Positions 1-10,008 of a stretch of DNA of 64,000 nucleotides are shown here, piece after piece (position 1 is the first letter of the stretch; every line of letters begins with the position of its first letter). Where the stretch lies: the NCBI GenBank assembly GCA_002254845.1, contig NKPT01000002.1, positions 124,001-188,000 on the forward strand. Reading direction: 5' to 3'. Source of the DNA: Chloracidobacterium sp. CP2_5A (GTDB lineage: Bacteria > Acidobacteriota > Blastocatellia > Chloracidobacteriales > Chloracidobacteriaceae). The notes beneath the pieces were generated by a model. The model searched no databases. It was given only the letters and a program-made list of their open reading frames with translations, and had not been told where the DNA came from. Position numbers and translations under genes: made by a program.

Positions 1-75
1 TTGCAATGGCGGCTGGCCGCCGCGCTGTGGCTGGCGCACGTTGTCGTTTTCAGCCTCTTTGTCCGGCCTTGGTAA
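1..75 (+). CDS. 3' end of a CDS entering from the left (hydrophobic C-terminus LQWRLAAALWLAHVVVFSLFVRPW*)
   Basis: Frame 1 open from base 1 to TAA at 73-75; hydrophobic translation; only 24 codons visible. Confidence 0.35.
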   Translation: MQWRLAAALWLAHVVVFSLFVRPW

Positions 76-1030
76 GGGTCGCGGCGACAACCAGCTTTGC
101 GAGCCGTTGCCGAAGCGCCGCGGCCGCGCGCTCCGCTTCCGCGATGGTTACTGCCTGGAAGCTCACCTCCGCCCCAAGCGGGCGCTGAACGAAGTCCGGC
201 AGATCGGCGGCGATGATGGCGGCGATGCGCGGATAGCCGCCGACGGTTTGCGCGTCCGCCAGCAGCGCCATCGGGCGACCGTCAGGCGGAAGCTGGATGA
301 CGCCGGGCGCGACAGCCGACGAGACAAGCTCCAGCGGCTCGTCCAGATGCAGTCTCGCGCCTTCCAGGCGGGTGGCCATGCGGTTGGAATCCGCGCCGAC
401 CGTGAACGCTGCGGTGAAAAGGCGCGCCTGATCGCTCGGCGCTAGGCCTTCCAGCTCCGGTCCCGCGATAACGCGAATCGGGCGCCTCGCGCCCCGCGCG
501 TAGCCCGGCCACGCCGCCGGGGACAGCGCCAGCCCGCTCGCGATCGCCGCCGCGTCGGCTGACAGCGGGAGCCGGTCGCCGGCTTGAAGCGGGCGACCAA
601 GCAAGCCGTCGAGTCCGGCGAAGGGCGTCATGGCGGCGCTGCCAAGCCAGCGCGCCGTCGCCAGCCCGCCGGCGACGGCCAGGTAGGCCCAGCGACCGTA
701 GCGCGGTCCTTGAAAGCTGAGGACTTGTCCGGCTTGGGCGCGATACCGTCGCCAGTTGGTCAGCGGGCGTCCGTCGAGCGCCGGGCTGAAATCCGCGCCG
801 CCGAGGGCGAAAAGCGTCGTTTGCGCAAACCGCAGCCGCGGGGCGGGGAAGTGCATTTCCAGCGCGGGCGCTTCCGCGGCATTTCCCGCGAGAAGGTTGG
901 CTATGGCGGCGGCCAGTCGGTCGAGCGCGCCGCCGGGCGCGACGCCAAGTCGCCGCCGGCCAGGGCGCCCGGCGTCTTGCACCGAGGCGTATAAGCCCCC
1001 CTCAAGAACTTCTATGCCCGCTTCGTACAC
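50..1030 (-). CDS. pxpC: Biotin-dependent carboxyltransferase family protein (5-oxoprolinase subunit C / KipA-like)
   Basis: 326 aa; 'IEVLEGGLYASVQDAGRPGRRRLGVAPGGALD' N-terminus typical of PxpC/YbgK. Confidence 0.8.
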   Translation of the reverse strand: MYEAGIEVLEGGLYASVQDAGRPGRRRLGVAPGGALDRLAAAIANLLAGNAAEAPALEMHFPAPRLRFAQTTLFALGGADFSPALDGRPLTNWRRYRAQAGQVLSFQGPRYGRWAYLAVAGGLATARWLGSAAMTPFAGLDGLLGRPLQAGDRLPLSADAAAIASGLALSPAAWPGYARGARRPIRVIAGPELEGLAPSDQARLFTAAFTVGADSNRMATRLEGARLHLDEPLELVSSAVAPGVIQLPPDGRPMALLADAQTVGGYPRIAAIIAADLPDFVQRPLGAEVSFQAVTIAEAERAAAALRQRLAKLVVAATLTKAGQRG

Positions 1031-1059
1031 GTTTGCGCCCCCGCGTCAGGCGGCGTTTT

Positions 1060-2181
1060 CTAGGTCGTCGAGGACGCCGACCCTCCCGCCGCGCGCTCGG
1101 TGAGGCGCTCCGGCCGCGCGTCCTTGAAAAACGCCAGCAGCGCGTCGTTTTCCTCCGGCGCGCCGATGTTGAAGCGGACGTATTCGCCCAGCAGCGGATA
1201 CCGGCTGACATCGCGGATGAGAATGCCCCGCGCGAGGAGCGCCTCGAAAAGCTGCGCGGGCGCGACGCGCGGCGTGTGCAGCAGATGAAAGTTCGCGCGG
1301 CTTGGCAAGAGCTTGACCCAGGCAATGTCGTCCATCGCCGTCCTCACGCGCTCGCGCTCGCGGACGATGCGCTCGACCAGCGGGCGCAGCTCCGCGTCGT
1401 ACATCTCGACGGCGACCTGCGCCGCCGTCAGCGAAAAGAAGTTCACATTATAAGGCAGCTTGGCTTTGTTCAGCTCCAAGGCGACTTCGGGCGCGACCAG
1501 CCCGTACCCAAGGCGCAGCCCGGCCATCGCCATCGCTTTCGAGAAGGTGCGCAAAACGACCAGCCGCGGAAAGTCGGACAGCAGCGGGACAAAGTTCTGG
1601 TCGCAGAACTCGTGATAAGCCTCATCCACGATGACGAAGCCGTCGAAATCCGTCAGCGCGGCGCGCAGCTCCGCCTCGCCGACGGCGACGCCGGTGGGGT
1701 TGTTCGGCGAGCAGAGGATGACGGCGACGGCCTGCGTCCGCTGCGCGGCGTCAAGCATCGCCGGTATGTCGTAGCTGAAATCCGGTCGGGGCGGGACGTT
1801 GACCGCCGCGCCGCCCAACACCTCGACCATCAGCCGGTAGACGGTAAAGGTCGGCTCGCTCAGGACGACCGCCGCGCCAGGCGCAACCAACACCGTCAGG
1901 AGCGCCTGGATGATTTCGTTCGAGCCATTGCCGACGACGACGCCTTCGGGACGCCATCCGGCGAAGCGCGCCAGCGTCGCCTGCAAATCGGTCGGAACGA
2001 AATCCGGATACCGCGCCCAGTCGCGCCCGGCCACGCGGCGCAGCGTTTCCTCGACGATGGCGGGCGGCATGCCAAATGGATTTTCGTTCTGGTTGAGCTT
2101 GATGGGCGCGGGGCGCGGCGTCAGCGCGTAGGGCTGCAACCGCCGCACCGACGGCTTGATCAGCTCGTCGAGCGTTCGCAT
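1060..2181 (-). CDS. hisC: Histidinol-phosphate aminotransferase
   Basis: Start MRTLDELIKPSVRRLQPY; 'KLNQNENPFG', 'SPNNPTG', 'DEAYHEF', 'RTFSKAMAMAGLRLGYG' PLP motifs; listed ORF is over-extended upstream. Confidence 0.9.
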   Translation of the reverse strand: MRTLDELIKPSVRRLQPYALTPRPAPIKLNQNENPFGMPPAIVEETLRRVAGRDWARYPDFVPTDLQATLARFAGWRPEGVVVGNGSNEIIQALLTVLVAPGAAVVLSEPTFTVYRLMVEVLGGAAVNVPPRPDFSYDIPAMLDAAQRTQAVAVILCSPNNPTGVAVGEAELRAALTDFDGFVIVDEAYHEFCDQNFVPLLSDFPRLVVLRTFSKAMAMAGLRLGYGLVAPEVALELNKAKLPYNVNFFSLTAAQVAVEMYDAELRPLVERIVRERERVRTAMDDIAWVKLLPSRANFHLLHTPRVAPAQLFEALLARGILIRDVSRYPLLGEYVRFNIGAPEENDALLAFFKDARPERLTERAAGGSASSTT

Positions 2182-2185
2182 GGCG

Positions 2186-3535
2186 TCAGCCCGCGCTGTA
2201 CCGGGCCAGCTTCGCCGCGAAATCGTCCATAGCGGCGCGGGTCGCGTTCTCGGTCGCGCACACGAGCAGCTCGCGCGTTCGCTCCGGGAAGTAGCGCGAA
2301 AGCGGCAGCCCGGCCAGGATGCCTTCGGCAAGCAGCTCATCCACGATGCGCGCCGCGGAAACCGGCGTCCGGACGACGAATTCATTGAAAATCGGCGCGC
2401 GATACGCCAGCTCGAAGCCGGGCAGCGCCGCGAGCGCGTTTTTCAGGTAGGCCGCTTTCTGCAAGTTGCGCGTCGCCAGCTCCTGAAGGCCGCGCCGCCC
2501 GACGGTGGAGAGGTAAATGGCGGCGACCAGCGCGCATAGCCCCTCGTTGCTGCAAATGTTCGAGGTCGCCTTTTCGCGCCGGATGTGCTGCTCGCGCGTG
2601 GCGAGCGTGATGACAAAGCCCCGGTTGCCTTCGGCGTCGTAGGCCTGCCCGATCAGGCGCCCCGGCATCTGGCGCGCAAACCGTTCGCGCGCGGCGAAAA
2701 AGCCCAGGTGCGGCCCGCCAAAGGACGGCGGAATGCCGAAGGATTGGCCTTCGCCGACGACAATGTCCGCGCCGACTTCGCCAGGCGGGACAAGCAGCCC
2801 GAGCGACAGGGCTTCAGCGACGGCGACCACCGTCATCGCTTTGCATTTCTGAGTCGCTTCCGCCACGGGCGCGACATCCTCAAGACAGCCGAAAAAGTTC
2901 GGCGACTGAACGGCGACACAGGCGGTGGCGTCATTGACCAGCGCCTCAATCGGCGTGGTTGTTCCGTTTTCGGTCAGCGGAGCGATGACCAGCTCAATCC
3001 CGGCGCGGCGCGCGTAGGTTTCACAGACCGCTCGATATTCGGGGTGAACGCCCGCTGACATCACGACGCGGAGGCGATTCGTCAGCCGGACGGCCATCAG
3101 GATCGCTTCCGCCAGCGAGGTCGCGCCGTCATACATCGAGGCGTTCGAGACATCCATGCCGGTTAGCTGGCAAATCAGCGTCTGATACTCGAAAATCGCC
3201 TGCAGCGTGCCCTGATTGATTTCCGGCTGGTAGGGGGTATAGCTCGTGTAAAACTCCGACCGCGACGCGAGCATGTCAACAATGAGCGGTCGGGCGTGGT
3301 CATAGACGCCAGCCCCCAGAAACGAAGCCCGCGGCAGGACGTTTTGTCCGGCTAGCGATTCAAACAGCGCCGTCAGCTCGGCCTCGCTCGCCATCGGCGG
3401 CAGGTTCAGCGGGCGCTGGAGCTTGAGCTCTTCGGGAATGCCCTGGAATAGCTCGTCAATGGTCGATGCCCCAATCGTGGCAAGCATCGAGGCCCGCTCT
3501 TCCGGCGTCGCGTTCGGGATGTAGCGCATAGGCAT
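2186..3535 (-). CDS. gcvPA: Glycine dehydrogenase (decarboxylating) subunit 1
   Basis: 449 aa; 'MRYIPNATPEERASMLATIG' and 'YTPYQPEINQGTLQAIFEYQTLICQLTGMDVSNASMYDGATSLAEA'. Confidence 0.93.
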   Translation of the reverse strand: MPMRYIPNATPEERASMLATIGASTIDELFQGIPEELKLQRPLNLPPMASEAELTALFESLAGQNVLPRASFLGAGVYDHARPLIVDMLASRSEFYTSYTPYQPEINQGTLQAIFEYQTLICQLTGMDVSNASMYDGATSLAEAILMAVRLTNRLRVVMSAGVHPEYRAVCETYARRAGIELVIAPLTENGTTTPIEALVNDATACVAVQSPNFFGCLEDVAPVAEATQKCKAMTVVAVAEALSLGLLVPPGEVGADIVVGEGQSFGIPPSFGGPHLGFFAARERFARQMPGRLIGQAYDAEGNRGFVITLATREQHIRREKATSNICSNEGLCALVAAIYLSTVGRRGLQELATRNLQKAAYLKNALAALPGFELAYRAPIFNEFVVRTPVSAARIVDELLAEGILAGLPLSRYFPERTRELLVCATENATRAAMDDFAAKLARYSAG

Positions 3536-3606
3536 TGGAGACGCTGCGGCGACCAGCCCAGCGCGGGGGCGGTGACCGGGCCAGTCGCGGAGCGCGGCGC
3601 TTCTCG

Positions 3607-3993
3607 TTATTTCTCGTTGATAAAGTCTTCGTATTCGGCGGCGCTCAGCAGCGCGTCCGTTTCGCTCAAGTTGGAGAGCTTAATCACGATCATCCACCCG
3701 TCATCGTAGGGTGACGTGTTCACGAGTTCCGGCGCGTCGGCCAGCTTGGCGTTGACCTCGATGACCTCGCCTGAAACGGGCGAAAACAACTCGCTGACGG
3801 CCTTGACCGACTCAACCGAGCCAAACGGCTCATTGGCTTTGACCATTGCGCCGATCTTCGGCAGGTCTACATAAACGACATCGCCTAGCGAGTCCTGGGC
3901 GTAAAAAGTGATGCCGACCCGCCCGCTGTCGCCAGTGATGCGGATCCACTCGTGGTCTTTGGTGTATTGCAAGTCGTCGGGATAGTTCGCCAT
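3607..3993 (-). CDS. gcvH: Glycine cleavage system protein H
   Basis: Start MANYPDDLQYTKDHEWIRI; lipoyl site region 'GSVESVKAVSELFSPVSGEV'. Confidence 0.95.
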   Translation of the reverse strand: MANYPDDLQYTKDHEWIRITGDSGRVGITFYAQDSLGDVVYVDLPKIGAMVKANEPFGSVESVKAVSELFSPVSGEVIEVNAKLADAPELVNTSPYDDGWMIVIKLSNLSETDALLSAAEYEDFINEK

Positions 3994-4027
3994 GAAAAAC
4001 CCTCGCCAGAATGTCTTGCGCGCCGTC

Positions 4028-5122
4028 TTACTTGGGGCGCGCGTAGAAGGGAGTCGGGACGATGCGGCAGGGAACTTCGCGTCCGCGCGCCACAGCCAAC
4101 ACTCGCGTTCCGACCGCTGTTTTGTCAATTGGAAGATACGCCAGCCCAATATTTTTCTTGAGAAACGGCGACGGGCTGCCGGATGTGACGCGCCCAATCT
4201 CGCGCCCATCGGCGACCAGCGGGTAGCCGTCGCGGATAGGGACGCGATCCTCGACCTCGAAGCCGACCAGCTTCCGCGTCAGGCCGGCGGCCTTTTGCCT
4301 GAGCAGCGCATCGCGCCCAACGAAGTCGCCCTTGTCGAGCTTGCAGATCCAGCCTAGGCCGGCTTCGAGCGGCGTTACAGCGTCGTCAATCTCGTGACCG
4401 TAAAGCGCCAGCTTGGCTTCAAGGCGCAGCGTGTTGCGCGCGCCAAGCCCGCACGGCGTCGGATGGCCGGCTTCCGCCAGGGCCGTCCAGAGCCGCTCGG
4501 CGTCGTCCGGCGCGCAGTAAAGCTCAAAGCCGTCCTCGCCGGTGTAGCCCGTGCGCGCCACGAGCGTCGGGACGCCAGCCAAGACCGCGTCGCGCCGAAA
4601 TCGGTAGTAGCCAAGCCCGGCGAGGTCTTCCGCTGCCAGCGACTGCACAATCGCCGCCGCTCGCGGCCCCTGCACGGCAAGCTGCGCGTAATCGGCGCTG
4701 ACATCGCAAACTTCAACGTCAAAGCCCGCGGCATGGCGGGCGAGCCAAGCGGCGTCCTTATCCGCGTTCGCCGCATTCACACAAAGGAAATACGCGTCTT
4801 CCGCGAAGCGGTGCACAAGGATATCGTCCACGAACGTGCCGCGCTCGGTCAGCAGCGCCGAGTACTGCGCCTGCCCGTCCGTTAGCCGCGCCGCGTCATT
4901 GCAGGTCACGCGCTGAATGAACTTCAGGGCGTCGCGCCCCCGGACGAGAATTTCGCCCATGTGGCTGACATCAAAAATGCCCGCCGCCGTTCGAACGGCT
5001 AAGTGCTCCGCGACCAAGCCGCCGTACTCGACCGGCATCGCCCATCCGGCGAATGGCGTCATCTTCGCGCCAAGCGACCGATGGAGAGCGTCGAGCGGTG
5101 ACTGGCGAAGTTCAGGCGACAC
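4028..5122 (-). CDS. gcvT: Glycine cleavage system aminomethyltransferase
   Basis: 364 aa; 'SPLDALHRSLGAKMTPFAGWAMPVEYG', 'FDVSHMGEI', 'RTGYTGEDGFELY'. Confidence 0.95.
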   Translation of the reverse strand: MSPELRQSPLDALHRSLGAKMTPFAGWAMPVEYGGLVAEHLAVRTAAGIFDVSHMGEILVRGRDALKFIQRVTCNDAARLTDGQAQYSALLTERGTFVDDILVHRFAEDAYFLCVNAANADKDAAWLARHAAGFDVEVCDVSADYAQLAVQGPRAAAIVQSLAAEDLAGLGYYRFRRDAVLAGVPTLVARTGYTGEDGFELYCAPDDAERLWTALAEAGHPTPCGLGARNTLRLEAKLALYGHEIDDAVTPLEAGLGWICKLDKGDFVGRDALLRQKAAGLTRKLVGFEVEDRVPIRDGYPLVADGREIGRVTSGSPSPFLKKNIGLAYLPIDKTAVGTRVLAVARGREVPCRIVPTPFYARPK

Positions 5123-5280
5123 GAAACAGAGAAGCCTTGTGGTTGAAATCCGGTCGGCAAGGCCGCATGACTAAGGTCAGCGACGCTACCACTGCCCCCT
5201 GTGAACGGTCAAGGCAGCCCAGCCAAGTCAGCGACGGGCGGCGATCCGGGCGCGCTGCCGATACCGCGCCGCTTGGCAGG

Positions 5281-7716
5281 CTATTTGGCCGCGCTTTTGC
5301 CTGGCGCGGGCTTGACAGGCTTGCCTAGCGCCGCCGCGAGGACTTCGCTGACATCGTTGACGTAAACAAACCGCAGTCCCTTGACGAGCTCGGCGGCAAT
5401 CTCGCTCGCGTCCGGCTGATTCCTGGCTGGAAGAATCACTGTTTTGATGCCGGCGCGGCGCGCGGCCAGCACCTTTTCGCGGATGCCTCCGACGGGCAGC
5501 ACGTCGCCGCGCAGGGTGATTTCGCCCGTCATCGCCACGGCGCGCTTGACCGGGCGGCGCGCCAGCGCCGAGACCATGGCCGTCGCCATCGTGATGCCGG
5601 CCGACGGGCCGTCTTTCGGAATCGCGCCTTCGGGAACGTGAATGTGCAGGTCGTGCTGCGCGAAGATGTCTGGCTCGATGCCGAGCTCGCGCGCGCGCGA
5701 CTTGGCGTAGGAGAGCGCGGCCTGAGCGGATTCCTTCATGACCTCGCCCAGCTTGCCAGTCAGCAGCAGCCCGCCTTTCCCGCGCAGCAGCAGCGCCTCG
5801 ACGTGCAGGACGTCGCCGCCGACACTCGTCCACGCCAAGCCGGCCGCGACGCCGACGCGATCCTGGGCCAAAATGGCGTCAGCTTGAAATTTCGGCGCGC
5901 CGAGGTAATCCGCCAGCGTCGCCGCCGCGACGATGGTCTTTTCTTCCGCGCCTTCCGCCACGCGCCGCGCGACCTTGCGGCAAATCTTGCCAATTTCGCG
6001 TTCAAGCTGCCGAACGCCAGCCTCGCGGGTGTAGCGGGCGATGACGGCGCGCAGCGCGCTTGCCGCAATCGCAAGGCGCTTGCCCGTCAGTCCGTTTTCA
6101 GCCATCTGCTTCGGAACTAAATGACGCCGGGCGATAACCAGTTTTTCTTCCTGCGTGTAGCCTGGCAGCCGGACGATTTCGAGCCGGTCGCGCAGCGCGG
6201 GCTGAATGGTGTCGGTGACGTTAGCCGTCAGCAAAAACATCACCTTCGACAAATCGAAGGCCACGCCCAAGTAGTTGTCTCGAAACGCATGGTTTTGCTC
6301 CGGGTCGAGCACTTCCAGCAGCGCCGAGGCCGGATCGCCCCGGAAGTCGTGACCGAGCTTGTCCACTTCGTCGAGGAGCATCAGCGGGTTGTTTGAGCCG
6401 GCTTGCTGAAGACCCAGGATGATGCGTCCGGGCAGCGCCCCGACGTACGTCCGGCGGTGGCCGCGGATTTCGGCTTCATCATGAACGCCGCCTAGCGAAA
6501 TATGGACAAACTTGCGCCCAATCGCCTTGGCGACCGAGCGTCCCAGCGAGGTCTTGCCAACGCCGGGCGGCCCGACCAAGCAGAGCAGGACGCCCTTGGC
6601 ATCCGGCTTGAGACAGCGCACGGCGAGGGCTTCCAGAATGCGATCCTTGATGGCGTCAAGGCCGTAGTGATCGGCGTCGAGGACGGCCTTGACGCGCGGC
6701 AAGTCAATGTAGTCCTCCGTGCTGACCCTCCACGGAAGCGCCAGCAGCGTATCCAGGTAGGCGCGTAGCAGCCCCGCTTCGGCGGCGTCCGGGTGGAGCC
6801 GCTCAAGGCGCTTGAGCTGGCGGGCAGCTTCCTCGCGCGCGCTCTCCGGGAGCTGCGCTTCGGCGATCTTCTCCTGATAGGCGGCGACTTCATCGCCCAA
6901 GTCGGAGACCTCGCCCAACTCCTGTTGGATGGCCTTGAGCTGCTGCCGCAAGTAAAACTCGCGCTGCGAGCGATCGATCTCGCCCTTGGCCTGACTGCTA
7001 ATTTCCTGCTGGACGGTGAGCACGCCCACCTCGCGCGCCATCAGGTCGTGTACCCGCCGCAAGCGAGCGACCGGATTGGTCTCTTCGAGAATGGCTTGTG
7101 CGTCGCTAATTTTGGCGTCGAGGTTGGAGGCGCACAGGTCGGCCAATCGCCCCGGGTCGTCCAGCGAGTTCGCGATGGCGAGCACTTCCGCCGAAACTTG
7201 CTTGCCGAGCGCGACGACCCGCTCCAGCAAGCTCTTGACCGAGCGGACGAGGGCTTCGACTTCTAGACTTAGCTCAACGGTCGTCTCGGCAATCGGCTGA
7301 ACCTGCGCCCGCAAGTAGCCGGCTTCTTCGGTCACGCTGAGCAGCGCGGCCCGCGTCAACCCCTGAACGAGGACGCGCACCCGTCCGTCGCCCATCTTGA
7401 TGAGGCGCATCACCACAGCCACCGTGCCGATCCGATGCAGGTCGGCGTCCGTCGGGTCCTCGTTTTCCGGGTCGCGCTGAGTGGCCAGAACAATGAGCCG
7501 CTGGCTGGGCAGCGCGCTCTCAATCGCGCGCTGCGACTTCTCGCGCTGTACAAAAAGCGGGACAATCAGAAATGGAAAAATAACAATATCGCGCAGCGGC
7601 AGGAGCGGCAGCCGGTCGGGAATCTCAATGGCGCCCTCGCCAGTCAGCGGGAGGTCGTCGGACAGCTCGTTGGCGATGGGCAGCGCCACGTTGGCGTTCA
7701 AGATTTTTGAGACCAT
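5281..7716 (-). CDS. lon: ATP-dependent endopeptidase Lon
   Basis: 811 aa; Walker A '[11 protein letters not shown]', 'LLDEVDKLG', catalytic '[14 protein letters not shown]'. Confidence 0.97.
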   Translation of the reverse strand: MVSKILNANVALPIANELSDDLPLTGEGAIEIPDRLPLLPLRDIVIFPFLIVPLFVQREKSQRAIESALPSQRLIVLATQRDPENEDPTDADLHRIGTVAVVMRLIKMGDGRVRVLVQGLTRAALLSVTEEAGYLRAQVQPIAETTVELSLEVEALVRSVKSLLERVVALGKQVSAEVLAIANSLDDPGRLADLCASNLDAKISDAQAILEETNPVARLRRVHDLMAREVGVLTVQQEISSQAKGEIDRSQREFYLRQQLKAIQQELGEVSDLGDEVAAYQEKIAEAQLPESAREEAARQLKRLERLHPDAAEAGLLRAYLDTLLALPWRVSTEDYIDLPRVKAVLDADHYGLDAIKDRILEALAVRCLKPDAKGVLLCLVGPPGVGKTSLGRSVAKAIGRKFVHISLGGVHDEAEIRGHRRTYVGALPGRIILGLQQAGSNNPLMLLDEVDKLGHDFRGDPASALLEVLDPEQNHAFRDNYLGVAFDLSKVMFLLTANVTDTIQPALRDRLEIVRLPGYTQEEKLVIARRHLVPKQMAENGLTGKRLAIAASALRAVIARYTREAGVRQLEREIGKICRKVARRVAEGAEEKTIVAAATLADYLGAPKFQADAILAQDRVGVAAGLAWTSVGGDVLHVEALLLRGKGGLLLTGKLGEVMKESAQAALSYAKSRARELGIEPDIFAQHDLHIHVPEGAIPKDGPSAGITMATAMVSALARRPVKRAVAMTGEITLRGDVLPVGGIREKVLAARRAGIKTVILPARNQPDASEIAAELVKGLRFVYVNDVSEVLAAALGKPVKPAPGKSAAK

Positions 7717-7871
7717 GGCAGTTTAGCCCGCAAGATGCGGCGGACGCATAAAATATCGTGTTTGTCCCCACATGTGAAAGCGCGTCGCCTGGGCGGCGCG
7801 AGTCAAAGCCCGTTTTTTTCAAACGCCCATGCTTAAAAAGAATGGATCCTAAACAGCTTTGTTACATTGCC

Positions 7872-7893
7872 TGCGTACAACATGCGTACAACA
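7872..7893. repeat. 11-bp perfect tandem repeat (TGCGTACAACA x2) upstream of the TIGR04222/MNIO operon
   Basis: Direct reading: tgcgtacaaca|tgcgtacaaca. Confidence 0.8.
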
Positions 7894-8013
7894 AATGAAA
7901 CCCTGTCGGGCTCCAGACCGGGTATCAGGCATTGAGATGGCGTTATATGGCTAACACTTCCTGAATAACGCGACTTTCCCCTCTAAACAGACCGCCTGCT
8001 GGAAGATCTAGCT

Positions 8014-9108
8014 ATGAGTTCCTATCCGATGACCACGTTGGAAACGCAATCCGCGCCGAGGAACTCGGCGCAGCCGCCGGAATCCGAAGGCTATGAACGG
8101 CTGTTTTGCGCCATGTGTGTGACGCTGCTGGTCGGCTTCATAGTCGGCATAATAGCCTTGCCCCAATACGCCTTTTGGGCGTATCTCTATCTCTGCATTG
8201 GCCTTATCTGGGCGCTCCACCGGTTGCGGATGGTGTCGGAGCCGATTGGCGAATTGCCGAAAATCGATACTTCCGACCCTTACCGTCTGGCGTATCTGCG
8301 CGGGCGAGCGAATGAAACGCTGCGGGCGGCGGGGGTCTTGCTGATTGAGCGCGGCTACCTGAAGACAGAGCGCAAGGAGGAGGATGATGAGACTTGGCTT
8401 GAAGCATCGCCCTATGGCAATTGCAGCGCCGTCAAGTCGCCGATTGAGCGAGCGGTACTGGGCTTTTTCGCAAAGAAGCGCAACATGCAGGGGATGTTCA
8501 AAGACGAAAGTCTCAAGCTGCAGGTGGACGACCTTTACAAGCCTGAGCTAGTCGCGGCGGGATTTTTGCCCTCGGACGCGCAGTTGGATCGACGCGCCCT
8601 TAACGCCCGCTTCGCGCTGTTGTTCGTCTTAGGGGCTGGCGTCGCCCAAAGCGTCGTCCCCATAATCATAATATGGAGGGGGGATCGCATCTGGGATATT
8701 GAAAACATCGTGAATTACATCATGCTTCCCTTGTTTGGGATTGTGGTGACCATCCTCGCCGCCACTTTGGCGTCGAGATTCGCCAAGGACTATCGAACCC
8801 GTTTGGGCGATCAAGTCGTGAAATCGCTCGCCTCGCTCTTTGAGGGATTGCGCGCCAACGCAGCCAACCTCAAGGCGATCGGCGCGACCAGTCAGATCGC
8901 CTTGCTGGTCGGCTTGTATGGCGTTAGCGCCCTGCCATCCAACGCTTTCCCTGAAGTTCGAGAAATCTTCCGCGTGGCGGCTTCCAGAGGATATTCCAGC
9001 GTTTTCGACATTTTCGACAATAGCGATAGCGCCTGCTGCTGTGGCAGTAGCTGCAGTAGCGGGGACGGCGGCGGCTGCGGCGGCGGCTGCGGCGGCGGCT
9101 GCGGTTAG
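8014..9108 (+). CDS. TIGR04222-like multi-TM membrane protein with Cys/Gly-rich low-complexity C-terminus
   Basis: 364 aa; several hydrophobic segments (LFCAMCVTLLVGFIVGIIAL..., FALLFVLGAGVAQSVVPIIII, IMLPLFGIVVTILAATLA); 'PYRLAYLRGRANETLRAAGVLLIERGYL'; tail SACCCGSSCSSGDGGGCGGGCGGGCG*. Confidence 0.75.
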   Translation: MSSYPMTTLETQSAPRNSAQPPESEGYERLFCAMCVTLLVGFIVGIIALPQYAFWAYLYLCIGLIWALHRLRMVSEPIGELPKIDTSDPYRLAYLRGRANETLRAAGVLLIERGYLKTERKEEDDETWLEASPYGNCSAVKSPIERAVLGFFAKKRNMQGMFKDESLKLQVDDLYKPELVAAGFLPSDAQLDRRALNARFALLFVLGAGVAQSVVPIIIIWRGDRIWDIENIVNYIMLPLFGIVVTILAATLASRFAKDYRTRLGDQVVKSLASLFEGLRANAANLKAIGATSQIALLVGLYGVSALPSNAFPEVREIFRVAASRGYSSVFDIFDNSDSACCCGSSCSSGDGGGCGGGCGGGCG

Positions 9109-9111
9109 CTT

Positions 9112-10008
9112 ATGCCTCCTCTGGCGCCAACGCAGGCGATGACCGACCGAGTCGGTCTGGGGTGGCGCGCGCCGCTGGCCGCCGACATCCTGGCCAACCT
9201 TGACCGCATAGATGTTGTCGAAGTCATTGCCGACGACTACTTTGACGCGACCGTGCGCGACCGCCGGGGGCTATGCTTGCTTGGGCGACAAGTGTCGCTC
9301 GTCCTGCATGGCGTATCGCTGGGGCTTGCTTCGACCGCCCCCGCGGACGTCATCCGCCTTGACCACATGGCGCGACTCGTTGGAGACGTGGAACCCTGGC
9401 TTTGGTCAGAGCATTTGGCCTTTGTGCGCGGCGGCGGCGTTGAAATCGGCCACCTAGCCGCGCCTCCGCGCACGGAGGCGACTATTGAGGGGACGGCGCG
9501 CAACCTGGCGACGGCGCGGGCGATTGTGGGCAGCGCGCCCTTGGTGGAGAACATTGCGACGATCATCGAGCCGCCCGGCAGTCGAATGGATGAAGCCGCC
9601 TGGCTGCACGGCGTTTTGGCGGCGACGGAGAACAACCTGCTGCTCGACTTGCACAATCTCTACGCTAACGGCTGCAACTTTGACTTCGACCCGCGCGAGG
9701 CGATTGCCGCGCTGCCCATGGAGCGCGTCGGCTGCCTGCACCTTGCCGGCGGCACATGGGTTCAGGCAACGCGCTTTCCGGGCCGCCGTCTGCTTGACGA
9801 CCACCGGCATGCCACGCCGCCGCCGGTGTTTGACTTGCTGGAGGAAGTCGCCCGTCGCGCCCCGCAGCCGCTGGTTGTCCTCCTGGAGCGCGACGGGGAC
9901 TACCCACCGTTTGACGAGCTGCTGGCCGAGCTCGACGCGGCGCGGGCGGCGCTGGCGCGAGGTCGCGCCGCCCGCTTAGTGGAAACCGATGTCGTCGCCT
10001 CGGCTTGA
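9112..10008 (+). CDS. DUF692 / MNIO family (multinuclear non-heme iron oxidase-like) protein
   Basis: 298 aa; 'VGLGWRAPLAADIL', 'LHGVSLGL', 'WSEHLAF', 'ENIATIIEPP', 'LLLDLHNLYANG', 'HLAGG', 'LDDHRHATPPPVFDLLEEV', 'LLERDGDYPPFDELLAEL'; internal start at 9139 (MTDRVGLGWR) possible. Confidence 0.88.
   Translation: MPPLAPTQAMTDRVGLGWRAPLAADILANLDRIDVVEVIADDYFDATVRDRRGLCLLGRQVSLVLHGVSLGLASTAPADVIRLDHMARLVGDVEPWLWSEHLAFVRGGGVEIGHLAAPPRTEATIEGTARNLATARAIVGSAPLVENIATIIEPPGSRMDEAAWLHGVLAATENNLLLDLHNLYANGCNFDFDPREAIAALPMERVGCLHLAGGTWVQATRFPGRRLLDDHRHATPPPVFDLLEEVARRAPQPLVVLLERDGDYPPFDELLAELDAARAALARGRAARLVETDVVASA

Noticed and set aside
1033-2232. 399-aa plus-strand ORF opposite hisC
   Set aside because: Shadow ORF; hisC on the minus strand has clear family motifs.
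5123-5280. Possible glycine riboswitch upstream of gcvT
   Set aside because: No glycine-aptamer core motifs recognisable on the minus strand between lon and gcvT; not supported by eye.
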